From Paracidovorax wautersii (GTDB lineage: Bacteria > Pseudomonadota > Gammaproteobacteria > Burkholderiales > Burkholderiaceae_C): 64,000 nucleotides of DNA. Made by a program: the position numbers and the translations under genes. The stretch lies in contig NZ_JAVIZX010000001.1 of NCBI RefSeq assembly GCF_031453675.1, positions 930,001-994,000 on the forward strand. Reading direction: 5' to 3'. Under the pieces are notes generated by a model. It did not search any database and was not told where the DNA came from. It saw only the letters and a list, made by a program, of their open reading frames with translations. Below are positions 1-9,584 of the stretch, in pieces (position 1 is the first letter of the stretch; every line of letters starts with the position of its first letter).

Positions 1-68
1 TCCACCACCACCGGGCGCACAGGCTCCTGAGCGCCGGCCGCGGCCGGCAGGCGCAGCTCCACCTTCAT
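1..68 (-). CDS. 5' end of an unidentified protein (partial)
   Basis: Only 22 codons are visible, beginning MKVELRLPAAAGAQEP and leaving the window at base 1. The ATG at 68 overlaps the TGA of the methyltransferase gene in an ATGA junction, which indicates translational coupling in one operon. Nothing in the visible residues identifies a family. The start is inferred from the overlap alone. Confidence 0.5.
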   Translation of the reverse strand, partial: MKVELRLPAAAGAQEPVRPVVV

Positions 69-1339
69 GCGCCGCCGCCTTCGGTCGGCGCCTTGGGCGC
101 ACGCTCGCGCACAGAGCCCTTGATCATGTCGAAGCGGAACATGCGGCATTCGATGGGGCCGTTCCACATCGGCACGCGACGCGTTTCCTTCAAGCGCATC
201 TTGCCGGGCAGCTTGAGGTCGGGGGTGAGCATCCACGCCGTCCAGCCGCTGTAGTTCTTCTTCCAGTGCGAGGCGAGCTGGCTGAAGAACTCGCCGCCGT
301 CCTCGGTCTGCGCGGTCTCGCGGCCGGCGCGTTCCACCTGGCCCATGCGCTCGGCGGAATTGCGGCCGGCGCTGCCGGCGGCGGCGATGCGCTCGCCATA
401 GGGCGGGTTCAGCAGCATCACGCCGGGCTGCTCGCTGGGCGGCATGCGCTGCAGCGCGTCGCCGCCGCGCAGCTGCACGGCCTGGGCCACGCCCGCGCGC
501 TCGGCATTGCGCTGGGCAAAGTCCACCATGCGGTGCGACACATCACTGCCAAAAATGGGCACAGCGCTTGCCTTTATTTCGCTGGCCGCTTCTTCTTTGA
601 TAGCAGACCAGACATGCGCCTGGAATGGCAGCATCTTCTCGAACGCGAAGCGCCGGCGCATGCCCGACGGGATGCAGCAGGCGATCTGCGCGGCCTCGAT
701 GGCGATGGTGCCGCTGCCGCAGCAGGGGTCGTACAGGGGCTGCGGGTCGTCGCCGTGCGGATCCCAGCCGCTGGCGGCGATCATTGCCGCGGCCAGCGTT
801 TCCTTCAGGGGCGCGTCGCCCTTGTCCTCGCGCCAGCCGCGCTTGAACAGCGCCTCGCCCGAGGTGTCGATGTACAGCGTGGCCTCGTCGGTCGTCAGGT
901 GCATGTGGATGCGCACGTCGGGCCACTGCGTGTCCACATCGGGGCGGGCGCCGCTCTTGTGGCGGAAGCGGTCGGCCACGGCATCCTTCACCTTCAGCGC
1001 GGCGAAGTTCAGGCTGGTGAGCGGGCTGTGCTGGGCCGTCACTTCGATCTTGAAGCTCTGGCGCGTGGTGAACCAGATCTCCCAGGCGACATCGCTGGCC
1101 ATGCCGTAGAGATCGTTCTCGCTGCGGTACATGCGCTGGCCCACCTGCACCAGCACGCGCTGGGCCAGGCGGCTGTACAGGTTGAGCAGCAACGCGTCGC
1201 GCCAGGAGGCGCGAAGCAGCACGCCGCCCCGGCCGGTGAGCAGGTCGTGGCCGGTCAGCCCGGTGATCTGGTGGACTTCGTCCGCCAGGTAGCCCTCCAC
1301 GCCGGCGGCGCAGGGCAGAAAGAGTTGAAGTTGGTTCAT
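65..1339 (-). CDS. THUMP-domain class I SAM-dependent RNA methyltransferase (RlmL N-half/YpsC type)
   Basis: This is a predicted 23S rRNA guanine-N2 methyltransferase of 424 residues. The N-terminus is a THUMP RNA-binding domain (about residues 45-160), followed by a Rossmann methyltransferase domain. That domain carries the SAM-binding segment DPCCGSGTIAIEAA near residue 200 and the catalytic NPPYGER motif of N2-guanine methylases near residue 308. The size matches the single-domain YpsC-type family, not the 700-residue E. coli RlmKL fusion. I chose the ATG at 1339 (MNQLQLFLPCAAG) because family similarity starts there; 13 upstream codons are also open. Residues around 245-265 (SAIKEEAASEIKASAVP) look like an in-frame insertion from a dispersed repeat, described separately. 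Which rRNA base it modifies cannot be read from the sequence. Confidence 0.88.
   Translation of the reverse strand: MNQLQLFLPCAAGVEGYLADEVHQITGLTGHDLLTGRGGVLLRASWRDALLLNLYSRLAQRVLVQVGQRMYRSENDLYGMASDVAWEIWFTTRQSFKIEVTAQHSPLTSLNFAALKVKDAVADRFRHKSGARPDVDTQWPDVRIHMHLTTDEATLYIDTSGEALFKRGWREDKGDAPLKETLAAAMIAASGWDPHGDDPQPLYDPCCGSGTIAIEAAQIACCIPSGMRRRFAFEKMLPFQAHVWSAIKEEAASEIKASAVPIFGSDVSHRMVDFAQRNAERAGVAQAVQLRGGDALQRMPPSEQPGVMLLNPPYGERIAAAGSAGRNSAERMGQVERAGRETAQTEDGGEFFSQLASHWKKNYSGWTAWMLTPDLKLPGKMRLKETRRVPMWNGPIECRMFRFDMIKGSVRERAPKAPTEGGGA
549..606. repeat. degenerate copy of the AGCGCTT/AGCTAT dispersed repeat inside a coding region
   Basis: Read on the minus strand, this stretch begins GCTATCAAAGAAGAAGC, contains GCAAGCGCTG and ends in ATTTTTGGC. 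It keeps the order and 58-bp spacing of the intergenic copy at 29879-29940, with roughly half of the positions identical. It lies in frame within the methyltransferase gene. The match is degenerate, so the call is moderate to weak. Confidence 0.4.
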
Positions 1340-1462
1340 AGGGAAGCCCCCGAGGATACGCGCTGCGGTCCGCCGCATCCACGTCCGCGGCGTGGCTGAA
1401 TTTCACACCGCGGCACGCTTCGATGCAACAATGGGTAACGACCTGTCGACAGGAGCCCCACC

Positions 1463-3322
1463 ATGTCCCTCACCCTCCGCGCTCGCCTCATTGCGCTCAG
1501 CGTTGCGATCGTTACCGTGGCCATGCTGGCGCTGGCCACGGCCAACTTCCTGACTGTTCGCGGCCACGTCCAGTCCACAGTGGACGCGCAGAGCCGCCAG
1601 CTGGTGGCCGCGCAGGCGCGCGCGCTGGGCGACTGGGTCGAATCCAAACGCCTGCTGACCCACACGCTGACGCTGGCGATCGACCAGCCGGATCCGCGCG
1701 GCGTGCTGCAGGCCTTGCGCGACGGCGGCGGCTTCTCCGACGCCTACGTCGGGTTTCCGGACAAGCGCACGCTGTTCCTGAACCCCATGCCGGACAGCTA
1801 CGACGTGACCTCGCGCCCCTGGTACAAGCAGGCCGTGCAGGAGGGCAAGCCCATCGTGACCGCGCCCTACCTGTTCACCTCGCCGCCCGAAGTCGGCGTG
1901 ACCTTCGCCGAGCCAGTCGGCCCGGCAGGCAACCCCACCGCGGTCGTTGGCACCGACGTGCTGCTGACCACCGTGGTGCGCACCGTGGCGTCCATCCGCC
2001 CCACGCCCGACAGCTTCGCCTTCCTGGCCAACCAGGCCGGCGCCATCGTGACGCACCCGGACACCGCGCTGACGCTCAAGCCCGTGTCCACCCTGTCGCC
2101 CAACCTGCAGCCTGCCGCCATGCGCGAGCTGGAACAGGCCACCACCGGCATGCGCACGGACATCAACGGCACCGACTACCTGCTCTACAGCCACACCGTG
2201 CCGGGCACCGACTGGCAGTTGGTGACCGCCGTACACCGCGGGCAGGCGCTGGCCTCCATCGGCACGCTGCTCAAGGTGTCGGCGATCACCGTGGTGGTGT
2301 CGCTGACCCTCGCGATCCTGGTGCTGGGCGCGGCCATTGCCCGCTCGCTGCGCCGCCTCGCCCTGGTGCGCGACGCGCTGGACGACATCGCCTCGGGCGA
2401 CGGCGACCTGACGCGCCGCCTGTCCACCCACGGCAACGACGAGCTGACGCAGATCGCCCGGGCGTTCAACCAGTTCGTGGACAAGATCGCCGCGGTGCTG
2501 GTGCAGATCCGCGATTCATCCGAGTCGGTGCGCGTGGCCAGCACCGAGATCGCCAGCGGCAACCAGGACCTGTCCGGGCGCACCGAGCAGCAGGCCAGCT
2601 CGCTGGAAGAAACCGCCGCCGCCATGGAGCAGCTGACGGCCACGGTGCAGCAGAACGCCGAGAACGCACGCCAAGCCAACCAGCTGGCCACGGGCGCTTC
2701 CGACATCGCCACGCACGGCGGCACGGTAGTCGGCCAGGTGGTGCAGACCATGGGCGGCATCGAGACCTCGTCGCGCAAGATCGCGGACATCATCGGCGTC
2801 ATCGACGGCATCGCCTTCCAGACCAACATCCTGGCGTTGAACGCGGCGGTGGAAGCAGCCCGCGCAGGCGAGCAGGGCCGGGGCTTCGCCGTGGTGGCGA
2901 GCGAAGTGCGCACGCTGGCCCAGCGCAGCGCCACCGCCGCCAAGGAGATCAAGGCGCTGATCGACGCATCGGTGCAGCAGGTGAACGCCGGCAGCCGCCT
3001 GGTGCAGGACGCGGGAGCCACCATGGAGAAGGTGGTGGACAGCGTGCGGCAGGTGACCACCATCGTGGCCGAGATCAGCAACGCCAGCCAGGAGCAGAGC
3101 ACCGGCATCGCCGAGATCGGCGGCGCGGTGACGCAGATGGACCAGGCCACACAGCAGAACGCCGCGCTGGTGGAGCAGGCCACCGCCGCCGCCCAGTCGC
3201 TGCAGCAGCAGGCCGCGCACCTGGCGGAAGTCGTCGCCGGCTTCAAGCTGGAGGCCCACGGGGCGGCAGCGGTGCGGCCGGCACAGGGCGCCACCGGCAG
3301 CGAACTGCGCGCCCTGCGCTGA
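1463..3322 (+). CDS. methyl-accepting chemotaxis protein with periplasmic Cache sensor
   Basis: A 619-residue transmembrane chemoreceptor that would signal through CheW and CheA. A first membrane helix (about 9-29) leads to a periplasmic Cache-type ligand domain (about 35-265, with [17 protein letters not shown] typical of dCache). A second helix follows (272-292), then HAMP (to about 345) and a long cytoplasmic coiled coil. The conserved signalling tip [20 protein letters not shown] lies near residue 460. There is no C-terminal NWETF-type CheR-docking pentapeptide. An AGGAGC Shine-Dalgarno precedes ATG 1463. The gene stands alone with no che genes nearby. The Cache domain suggests a small organic ligand such as an amino or organic acid, but the ligand cannot be read from sequence. 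Confidence 0.93.
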   Translation: MSLTLRARLIALSVAIVTVAMLALATANFLTVRGHVQSTVDAQSRQLVAAQARALGDWVESKRLLTHTLTLAIDQPDPRGVLQALRDGGGFSDAYVGFPDKRTLFLNPMPDSYDVTSRPWYKQAVQEGKPIVTAPYLFTSPPEVGVTFAEPVGPAGNPTAVVGTDVLLTTVVRTVASIRPTPDSFAFLANQAGAIVTHPDTALTLKPVSTLSPNLQPAAMRELEQATTGMRTDINGTDYLLYSHTVPGTDWQLVTAVHRGQALASIGTLLKVSAITVVVSLTLAILVLGAAIARSLRRLALVRDALDDIASGDGDLTRRLSTHGNDELTQIARAFNQFVDKIAAVLVQIRDSSESVRVASTEIASGNQDLSGRTEQQASSLEETAAAMEQLTATVQQNAENARQANQLATGASDIATHGGTVVGQVVQTMGGIETSSRKIADIIGVIDGIAFQTNILALNAAVEAARAGEQGRGFAVVASEVRTLAQRSATAAKEIKALIDASVQQVNAGSRLVQDAGATMEKVVDSVRQVTTIVAEISNASQEQSTGIAEIGGAVTQMDQATQQNAALVEQATAAAQSLQQQAAHLAEVVAGFKLEAHGAAAVRPAQGATGSELRALR

Positions 3323-3501
3323 AACCGCGGCATCGCCACGACCGGGCGGCGGCAGGCGGCGGGTGCCGCGGCTGCAAGCCCAGCGCCACCGGAGCGGCCG
3401 GTGCGATCCGGGGCTGGTGCACACAGGCCGGCCTGCGAGCCGCGGTGGTGCTCTTGTCCGCGCCGCGGCGCCGGTGCTGCCCACGCCGGTGGATTAGAAT
3501 G

Positions 3502-3562
3502 AAAACAGGCCTTAGCCCTTACACAGCAAGCGCATATTGCTATTATTAATATAGCACTTTTC
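3502..3562. repeat. AGCGCTT/AGCTAT dispersed repeat, copy in the 324-bp gap after the chemoreceptor
   Basis: The gap 3323-3646 holds no gene. Its only structure is this copy: CAGGCCTTAGCCCTTACACA, then GCAAGCGCATATTGCTATTA and a TTAATATAGC palindrome. It aligns with the copies at 24511 and 51731. The AT-rich end is the only low-GC patch in the gap. Confidence 0.6.
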
Positions 3563-3646
3563 AAAAAATCACTCCCGCCGATGCCACGCCGTGTACAGCG
3601 CCCCCACACGGCCGCACTTCCCCCACGCTCCCGTACGCTCAATTCC

Positions 3647-4126
3647 ATGGACAAAGACCAACGCTTCACCCAGGCCGCCGCTGAACTCGGCTATTCCTTC
3701 GATGGCGAGATCAAGATCGGCGGCCACTACGTGCCGCTGGTGCGCGACGGGAACACCGTGTACCTGAGCGGGCAGATCCCCCGCGTGGGCGATGTGGTGG
3801 TGGTGCAGGGGCGCGCGGGCGACACTGTCTCCCTGCCGCAGGCCCAGCACGCCGCGCGGGTCTGCGTGATGCGCGCGCTGGCGCTGCTGCAGCGGAGCCT
3901 GGGCAGCCTGGAGCAGGTACGCACGTTGCTGCGCATCACCGTGTATGTGCAGTGCACGGCCGACTTTACGCAGCAAAGCGAGGTGGCCGACGGCGCATCG
4001 GACCTGCTGTTTTCCATCCTGGGCGAGGCCGGCGCGCACACCCGCACCTCGGTGGGCGTGCAGCAGTTGCCCAAGAACGCGACGGTGGAAGTCGATCTGG
4101 TCGCCTCCGTGCACGGCCCGGCCTGA
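3647..4126 (+). CDS. RidA/YjgF family protein (endoribonuclease-like PF14588 type)
   Basis: A 159-residue Rid-superfamily protein. Members form trimers with a chorismate-mutase-like fold; the best-known member, RidA, hydrolyses reactive enamines and imines formed by PLP enzymes. This longer form, with a stretched N-terminus (AAAELGYSFDGEIKIGG...YLSGQIPRVGD), belongs to the less studied YjgF-endoribonuclease-like branch. The arginine in HTRTSVGV sits where canonical RidA binds its substrate carboxylate. I chose ATG 3647 (MDKDQRF) because the family N-terminus starts there; 22 upstream codons are also open but repeat-like. The actual substrate is unknown. Confidence 0.85.
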   Translation: MDKDQRFTQAAAELGYSFDGEIKIGGHYVPLVRDGNTVYLSGQIPRVGDVVVVQGRAGDTVSLPQAQHAARVCVMRALALLQRSLGSLEQVRTLLRITVYVQCTADFTQQSEVADGASDLLFSILGEAGAHTRTSVGVQQLPKNATVEVDLVASVHGPA

Positions 4127-4357
4127 GCGCACACTGTGGCTGCCGCCAAGCAGGGCAGGCAGCCGGCCAGCGCCGCACGATCCGAACCCGATCTTCGGAC
4201 GGGCGTGGGGCCAGTGCTACGTCGGCCATTCCAGCGCATTCGGAAGGCGCCAACGCCCGCCGCGCCGAAGCGCTGCCGTGCAGATCGCGGCGCCGTCCGA
4301 CACGCGCGGCCCCCTGGCCGGCGCCCCGGCCCGCGCCGGGCGAGAGAAGATCTGCGC

Positions 4358-4915
4358 ATGACCTCGCACACCGCCTCCCCCTCCTGCGCCCGTCCGGCGT
4401 CTCCCGGCTCCGCTTTGCCGCCTGCGCAGCCCCGCGGGCGGCAATGGCTGGCACTGGCCGGCTGGCTGGCGCTGGCCTTCGCCACCGCAGCCATCGGCAG
4501 CGTGGCCTCGGTGCAGGCACCGCAGTTCTATGGCCAGCTCGTGCAGCCGGAATGGGCGCCCCCGCCCTCCGTCTTCGGCCCGGTGTGGACGGTGCTGTTC
4601 GCCCTGATGGGCATCGCCGCCTGGCTGGTCTGGCGCACGCCGCAAGGCGCCGCACGGCGGCAGGCGCTGGCGCTCTTCTGCGGGCAGTTGGTACTCAATG
4701 CGCTGTGGAGCTGGCTGTTCTTCCAATGGCAGCTGGGCGCCTGGGCGCTGGCCGACATTGCCGCGCTGTGGCTGGGGGTGGCCGCCACGCTGGCGGCCTT
4801 CTGGCGCCTGCGGCCGCTGGCCGGCGCACTGCTGGTGCCCTATCTGGCCTGGATCAGCTTTGCCGCCGCCCTGAACTTCACGCTGTGGCGTCTGAACCCG
4901 CAGGTACTGGGCTGA
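4358..4915 (+). CDS. tspO: TspO/MBR family tryptophan-rich sensory protein
   Basis: A 185-residue membrane protein with five predicted helices. The helices begin at WLALAGWLALAFATAAIGSV, and the hallmark WAPPPSVFGPVWTVLFALMG segment corresponds to the P-x-W-x-P-P-x-x-x-F-x-P-x-W signature of the TspO/peripheral benzodiazepine receptor family. Members bind porphyrins and, in Rhodobacter, modulate tetrapyrrole-dependent gene expression under oxygen and light. The start at 4358 gives a normal family length plus a Pro/Ser-rich leader of about 25 residues; longer in-frame options upstream are unlikely. It faces rpoN convergently, with a GC-rich hairpin at about 4930-4946 between them. Confidence 0.9.
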   Translation: MTSHTASPSCARPASPGSALPPAQPRGRQWLALAGWLALAFATAAIGSVASVQAPQFYGQLVQPEWAPPPSVFGPVWTVLFALMGIAAWLVWRTPQGAARRQALALFCGQLVLNALWSWLFFQWQLGAWALADIAALWLGVAATLAAFWRLRPLAGALLVPYLAWISFAAALNFTLWRLNPQVLG

Positions 4916-4951
4916 CCTGGGAAGTGCCACGCGCGCCGACGGCGCGCAGGC

Positions 4952-6535
4952 TCAGAGCGCCTTGCGCAGGTTGGCCGGCGCGATCTTGAGCGCCTCGCGG
5001 TACTTGGCCACGGTGCGGCGGGCGCACTCGATGCCCTGCTCTTTCAGCATCTCCGCGATCTGGCTGTCCGACAGCGGTTTGTTCGGGTTCTCGGCCGAGA
5101 CGAACTGCTTGATGAGCGCCCGCACCGCCGTGCTGGAGGCATTGCCGCCCGTCTCCGTGCCCAGCCCCGAGCCGAAGAAGTACTTCAGCTCATAGGTGCC
5201 CTGCGGCGTGGCCATGTACTTGGCCGTGGTCACGCGGCTGATGGTGGATTCGTGCAGGCCCAGTTCGTCGGCGATGTCGCGCAGCACCAGCGGGCGCATG
5301 GCCAGTTCGCCATGGACGAAGAAATTCTTCTGCCGGTCCACGATGGCGCGCGACACACGCAGGATGGTGTCGAAGCGCTGCTGGATGTTCTTGATGAACC
5401 AGCGCGCCTCCTGCAGCCGCTGCTGCAGCGCCTGGTGGCCCTCGCCACCGCGGTTGCCGCGCAGCGCGCCGGCGTAGATGTCGTGCACGCGCAGGCGCGG
5501 CATCACATCCGGGTTGAGCTGCACGCTGAAGTTCTGCTGCGCGCCGCGCCCCGTCTTCTTGACGATCACGTCGGGCACGATGATGTTGCGCTCCACGTCC
5601 GTGAAGCGCCGGCCGGGCCGCGGCTCCAGCCGCGCGATGAGGGCCATGGCGCTGCGTGTGCGCTCCTCGCCGGCGCCGCAGGCCTGCGTCAGCCGCCGCA
5701 CGTCGCGGCGGGCGAGCATGTCCAGCGGCTGGCGGCAGATGGCCAGGGCCGCCTGCAGCACCTCGGGGTCGCCTTCCTCGTCGTGCTGCAGCGCCTTGAG
5801 CTGCAACGTCAGGCACTCGGCCAGGCCGCGGGCGCCCACGCCCGTCGGCTCCAGGCTCTGCAGCAGGCGCAGGGCCACGGTGAAGCGGTGCACCAGCTCC
5901 TCGACCTGCTCGGGATCTTCCTCGCCGGCCAGGCTCACGGCCAGGGACTCCAGCGGCTCGTCCAGGTAGCCGTCGTCGTTGAGCGATTCGATCAAAAAGC
6001 GCAGCGCCGCCGTGTCCACCTCGGACAGCCGCAGGGACAGGGCCTGACGGTGCAGGAATTCGGTGAGCGACAGGTGGCTGCGCGCCAGCTCGGTGGCATC
6101 GGCCTCATCGCCCTCGTCGCCGCCGTTGCGGTTGCGCGCGGGGGCGTCGCCGCCCCACTCGCTGTCGTCGGGCGCCATGTCCACCGTGCCATCGCCTTCC
6201 CAGTCGGGCGTGTCGGTCGCAGCGTCGGCGGTGGCCGGGGTATCGGTATCGGATGAGGCTTCTGCAGCCGTGGTGCTTGCGCTGGATGTTCCTGAATACA
6301 GAGCATCTTCAGCGTGTCGGTCGTCTTCCTGTACGGGTGCATCGGCCTGCGCCAGGCCGAAGTCCTCGCGCGGCGCCTCTTCGGCCGTGCGCTCCAGGAA
6401 CGGGTTGTCGTCGAGCATCTGCTCGACCTCCTGCGACAGCTCCAGCGTCGACAGCTGCAGCAGGCGGATGGATTGCTGCAGTTGCGGCGTGAGCGCCAGG
6501 TGTTGCGAGACGCGGAGGGAAAGGCCCTGCTTCAT
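4952..6535 (-). CDS. rpoN: RNA polymerase sigma-54 factor
   Basis: A 527-residue sigma-54 that directs transcription from -24/-12 promoters with AAA+ activators. Region I (1-50) is the glutamine/leucine-rich activator-responsive segment MKQGLSLRVSQHLALTPQLQ. Region II (about 60-150) is an acidic Ser/Thr/Asp-rich linker, longer than in enterics. The core-binding domain follows. The C-terminus has the HTH (ESTISRVTTAKYMATPQG) and the RpoN box ARRTVAKYRE near residue 505. It is the last gene of lptA-lptB-rpoN, its usual neighbourhood in proteobacteria, 81 bp after lptB. Confidence 0.97.
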   Translation of the reverse strand: MKQGLSLRVSQHLALTPQLQQSIRLLQLSTLELSQEVEQMLDDNPFLERTAEEAPREDFGLAQADAPVQEDDRHAEDALYSGTSSASTTAAEASSDTDTPATADAATDTPDWEGDGTVDMAPDDSEWGGDAPARNRNGGDEGDEADATELARSHLSLTEFLHRQALSLRLSEVDTAALRFLIESLNDDGYLDEPLESLAVSLAGEEDPEQVEELVHRFTVALRLLQSLEPTGVGARGLAECLTLQLKALQHDEEGDPEVLQAALAICRQPLDMLARRDVRRLTQACGAGEERTRSAMALIARLEPRPGRRFTDVERNIIVPDVIVKKTGRGAQQNFSVQLNPDVMPRLRVHDIYAGALRGNRGGEGHQALQQRLQEARWFIKNIQQRFDTILRVSRAIVDRQKNFFVHGELAMRPLVLRDIADELGLHESTISRVTTAKYMATPQGTYELKYFFGSGLGTETGGNASSTAVRALIKQFVSAENPNKPLSDSQIAEMLKEQGIECARRTVAKYREALKIAPANLRKAL

Positions 6536-6616
6536 CGCATCAACCGGCGCACGCCGCGGCCGGGCCCATGGGGCGCCGCGTCCGGCACGAAGGGACGGAT
6601 GGCAGGCAGCCCATGC

Positions 6617-7402
6617 TCACATCCGGAAGTGTTCGCCCAGGTAGACGCGGCGTACCTCGGGGTTGTCGACGATCTCGGCAGGCGTGCCCTGGGCCAGCAC
6701 GCGGCCATCGCTGATGATGAAGGCGTGGTCGCAGATGCCCAGCGTCTCGCGCACGTTGTGGTCGGTGATGAGCACGCCGATGCCGCGCTCCTTCAGGAAG
6801 CCGATGATGCGCTGGATCTCGATCACGGCGATCGGATCGATGCCGGCGAAGGGCTCGTCGAGCAGGATGAAGCGCGGCTGCGTGGCCAGCGCACGGGCGA
6901 TTTCCACGCGCCGCCGTTCACCGCCCGACAGGGCCAGCGCGGGCGACTGGCGCAGATGCTCCACGCGCAGCTCCTGCAGCAGGGCCGTCAGGCGCTCCTC
7001 GATCACGGCGCGCGTGAGCGGCTTGCCGTGCTCGTCCTTCTGCAGCTCCAGCACGGCGCGCACGTTCTCTTCCACATTGAGCTTGCGGAAGATGGAGGCC
7101 TCCTGCGGCAGGTACGACAGGCCCAGGCGCGAACGGCGGTGGATGGGCATGTCGGCCACCGACTGGCCGTCGATGCGGATGTCGCCGCCATCGCAGCGCA
7201 CCAGTCCCACGATCATGTAGAACGACGTGGTCTTGCCGGCGCCGTTCGGGCCGAGCAGGCCCACGACCTCGCCCTTCTGAACCAGCATGGACACGTCCTT
7301 GACGACCTTGCGGCTGCCGTAGGACTTCTCGAGGTGCATCACCTCCAGGCGGCTTTCGCCCGTCGCCCTGGAGGCGGAGGGTGTGGAATTCGAATCGCTC
7401 AC
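6617..7402 (-). CDS. lptB: LPS export ABC transporter ATP-binding protein LptB
   Basis: A 261-residue cytoplasmic ATPase of the LptB2FGC complex, which extracts lipopolysaccharide from the inner membrane and pushes it across the periplasmic bridge. It has Walker A GPNGAGKT, the signature [15 protein letters not shown], Walker [14 protein letters not shown] and the H-loop [10 protein letters not shown], all intact. The ATG at 7402 overlaps the lptA stop in an ATGA junction. The roughly 20-residue Ser/Thr-rich N-terminal extension before [14 protein letters not shown] is common in this bacterial family. Confidence 0.97.
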   Translation of the reverse strand: MSDSNSTPSASRATGESRLEVMHLEKSYGSRKVVKDVSMLVQKGEVVGLLGPNGAGKTTSFYMIVGLVRCDGGDIRIDGQSVADMPIHRRSRLGLSYLPQEASIFRKLNVEENVRAVLELQKDEHGKPLTRAVIEERLTALLQELRVEHLRQSPALALSGGERRRVEIARALATQPRFILLDEPFAGIDPIAVIEIQRIIGFLKERGIGVLITDHNVRETLGICDHAFIISDGRVLAQGTPAEIVDNPEVRRVYLGEHFRM

Positions 7403-8046
7403 TTCGCGCCGTCGTTCAGTTGGGGGCTGGACCGCAGGGCCGGTGCCGGGGTGGCGGGCGCGTTGGCCGGCGCGGCACCCGACGCGGGCTCCTTGGGCGC
7501 CAGCACGGCACGCACGCGGCCGCCCGGCGTACCCGATGCCGTGCCGGCGGGCGCCGTGCGCTGGCCATCCACGGTGAACACATCGGTGACGTTGTTGTAG
7601 ACGATGGTGGCCCCCTGCAGCTCGTCGGTCAGGGTGGCCTCGCGGTAGCGGCGCAGCTCGGCGCGGCGGATGAACTTCACGATGTCGGCCTTGCCGTCGT
7701 ACTCGATCACCTCGCCCTCGCCCTCGACGTATTCGTCGGGCGCTCCGGGCAGCGTGTCGCGCTTTTGGCGGAAGAAGGCGCGCTGGCCGGCCTCCGCGGT
7801 GACCACGCCGTACTGGAAGCCGTCCGGATCCTGACGGACATCAAGCCGCGCGCCGCGCAGCACGATGGTTCCCTTGGTCATGACCACGCGGCCGGTGAAG
7901 ACGCTGGTCTGCTTGAGCTCATCGTGGCGCAGCGCGTCGGCCTCGATGTTCATGGGCTTGTTGCGGTCGGCCTTCTCGGCGCGTACGCCCCATGAGGCAC
8001 AGGCCAGCGCACAAAGCAGGAGGAGCGGGAGCAGTTGTTTTCTCAT
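7399..8046 (-). CDS. lptA: LPS transport periplasmic protein LptA
   Basis: A 215-residue periplasmic protein that polymerises into the beta-jellyroll bridge carrying LPS from LptC to LptD. It has a cleavable signal peptide ([24 protein letters not shown]), then the OstA-like domain with [20 protein letters not shown] and [17 protein letters not shown]. The C-terminus, from about residue 165, is a low-complexity Ala/Pro-rich tail. It overlaps lptB by 4 bp. The usual upstream partner lptC is not next to it; dsbA lies 170 bp upstream instead. Confidence 0.95.
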   Translation of the reverse strand: MRKQLLPLLLLCALACASWGVRAEKADRNKPMNIEADALRHDELKQTSVFTGRVVMTKGTIVLRGARLDVRQDPDGFQYGVVTAEAGQRAFFRQKRDTLPGAPDEYVEGEGEVIEYDGKADIVKFIRRAELRRYREATLTDELQGATIVYNNVTDVFTVDGQRTAPAGTASGTPGGRVRAVLAPKEPASGAAPANAPATPAPALRSSPQLNDGAK

Positions 8047-8149
8047 AGGGCACGAATCTTGCGGTCATTGTACTGACGCTGCCTGGCCTTTGCGCGGCAA
8101 AGACCCGCGATCCCGCAAAAGGCTGCACCGCACCGTCGCAGCACGCTGC

Positions 8150-8177
8150 AGAAAGCACAACGCGCCCGAAGGCGCGT
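8150..8177 (-). terminator. weak hairpin terminator after dsbA
   Basis: On the minus strand a CGCGCC/GGCGCG stem with a TTCG loop (8161-8176) follows the dsbA stop at 8217. After it comes only a short T-containing tail (TTGTGCTTTC). It could separate dsbA from the lptA promoter region. The tail is poor, so the call is tentative. Confidence 0.4.
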
Positions 8178-8216
8178 CGCAGTCTGCGGGCATGCCGGCA
8201 GGGCCGGCACCGGGCC

Positions 8217-8873
8217 TCAGCCCTTGCGCGCCTGCGCTGCCAGCTGGTCGACCACCTGCAGCACGTTCTGCATGTTGCCGGCCATGGTGCCGTCGGTGTA
8301 GTAGCGGCCGGCCACGCCCATCGAGGGCACGCCTTCCACGCCATAGGCCTCCTGCAGCTGCGACGCCTTGCGCACCTGGTTGGAGACGGTGAAGGAGTTG
8401 TAGACCTCCTTGAACTTGGCCGCATCCACGCCCTGCTTGGCGATCCAGTCGAAGATCAGCTCGTCCTTGTTCAGTGGCAGGCGCTCGACGTGCACGGCGC
8501 GGAAGACCTTGGCATGCACCTCGGGCAGCTTGCCCATGCCTTCCAGCGCGAAGTACAGCTTTTGCTGCGGCACGAAGGTGGCGTTGAACGCCACCGGAAC
8601 GCGGCGGATGTGCAGGTCCTTCGGGGCGGCCTTGATCCAGGCTTCCAGCGCCGGTTCGAAGGCATTGCAGTGCGGGCAGCTGTACCAGAAGAACTCGATG
8701 ACCTCGACCTTGCCGGCCGAGACTTCCGTAGGCACGGGCTTGCCGAGCTTCACGTACTCCTTGCCTTCCTTGAACTGGCGGGCCTGCGCGAACGCGGGCG
8801 TGGCCAGGGGCAGCGTCAGGGCGGAGGCGGCCGCCGCAGTGGCGGCGGACAGGGAAAACTCGCGGCGTTTCAT
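8217..8873 (-). CDS. dsbA: thiol:disulfide interchange protein DsbA
   Basis: A 218-residue periplasmic oxidase that introduces disulfide bonds into exported proteins. It has a twin-Arg/Lys start, MKRREFSLSAAT, and a hydrophobic Ala-rich signal ending near PAFAQA. The thioredoxin-fold active site CPHC sits in FFWYSCPHCNAFEPALEAW at about residues 65-85, with the cis-Pro loop VEGVPSMGVAGRY near residue 170. I chose the ATG at 8873 over one 18 codons upstream because the signal peptide starts there and AGGAGTG lies upstream. It is transcribed in the same direction as the SPOR-domain gene and argS, with a 60-bp gap. Confidence 0.95.
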   Translation of the reverse strand: MKRREFSLSAATAAAASALTLPLATPAFAQARQFKEGKEYVKLGKPVPTEVSAGKVEVIEFFWYSCPHCNAFEPALEAWIKAAPKDLHIRRVPVAFNATFVPQQKLYFALEGMGKLPEVHAKVFRAVHVERLPLNKDELIFDWIAKQGVDAAKFKEVYNSFTVSNQVRKASQLQEAYGVEGVPSMGVAGRYYTDGTMAGNMQNVLQVVDQLAAQARKG

Positions 8874-8936
8874 GAGACGGGACACTCCTTGGTTCGATCT
8901 GAGGTTTGTGAGCGGCAGGCGGTGCAAAAGTTCAGT

Positions 8937-9584
8937 TCAGCGCTGCACGCGCACCAGCGCGGATTCGACGGCCACGCCGTCCAGCTTTTCCTTCAGGGCT
9001 TCCGCATCGTCGCGCTTGGTGAACGGACCCACCCGCACCCGGAACACCGTGCGGCCGTTCTGCTCGCGCTCGCTCACCCGCGCCTCCCAGCCCAGCATGG
9101 CCAGCTTGGCGCGCTGGGCATCGGCATCGGCCTGCGTGCGGAAAGCGCCCGCCTGCACGAAGTAGTCGAACGGATCGGCACCGGGCGTAGCGGCGGCACG
9201 GGCGCGCGCCAGATCGCCCAATGGATCGGACGTGGTGGCCGGCTTGCTGGCCGCGCCGCGGGGCGCCGAGGCCGCGGCCACGGCGCTGCTGGCCGTGACG
9301 GCGGGCGTGGGCAGCGCCGGGTCGGCCACGGATGCGGCCGGCACGGTGGGGCGCGCCGGGTTCTTGCCGTACATCGGCGAATTCGGGTCCCAGTTCTTGT
9401 TGCGCTGGGCTTCGACGGCGTCCTGGTCGACCGTGCGCGGGCCGGTCTTGTTCAGGAAGGGCACGGGCACCTTGGTCACGTAGACGGCTACGCCCAGGGC
9501 CACGCCCAGGCCGACCACCACGCCCAGGATGAAGCCGACCGCGGTGCCGCCACGTTGCTGATTCTTCATACTTCTTGTACTCAC
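8937..9584 (-). CDS. SPOR-domain protein (FtsN-like)
   Basis: A 215-residue inner-membrane protein with an N-terminal cytoplasmic tip and one transmembrane helix (about 17-37, [20 protein letters not shown]). A low-complexity Ala/Pro/Ser periplasmic linker follows, then a C-terminal SPOR domain (about 140-213, [20 protein letters not shown]...FRVRVGPF). SPOR domains bind denuded septal peptidoglycan, so a cell-division role like FtsN is likely. The ATG at 9584 overlaps the argS stop (ATGA); an alternative ATG at 9569 would shorten the protein by five residues. The argS-SPOR pairing is common in beta-proteobacteria. Confidence 0.88.
   Translation of the reverse strand: MSTRSMKNQQRGGTAVGFILGVVVGLGVALGVAVYVTKVPVPFLNKTGPRTVDQDAVEAQRNKNWDPNSPMYGKNPARPTVPAASVADPALPTPAVTASSAVAAASAPRGAASKPATTSDPLGDLARARAAATPGADPFDYFVQAGAFRTQADADAQRAKLAMLGWEARVSEREQNGRTVFRVRVGPFTKRDDAEALKEKLDGVAVESALVRVQR

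Noticed and set aside
6255..6315. A possible repeat insertion in the acidic linker of rpoN
   Set aside because: Fragments such as CCAGCGCAAGC recall the dispersed repeat, but order and spacing do not match and the region is naturally low-complexity.
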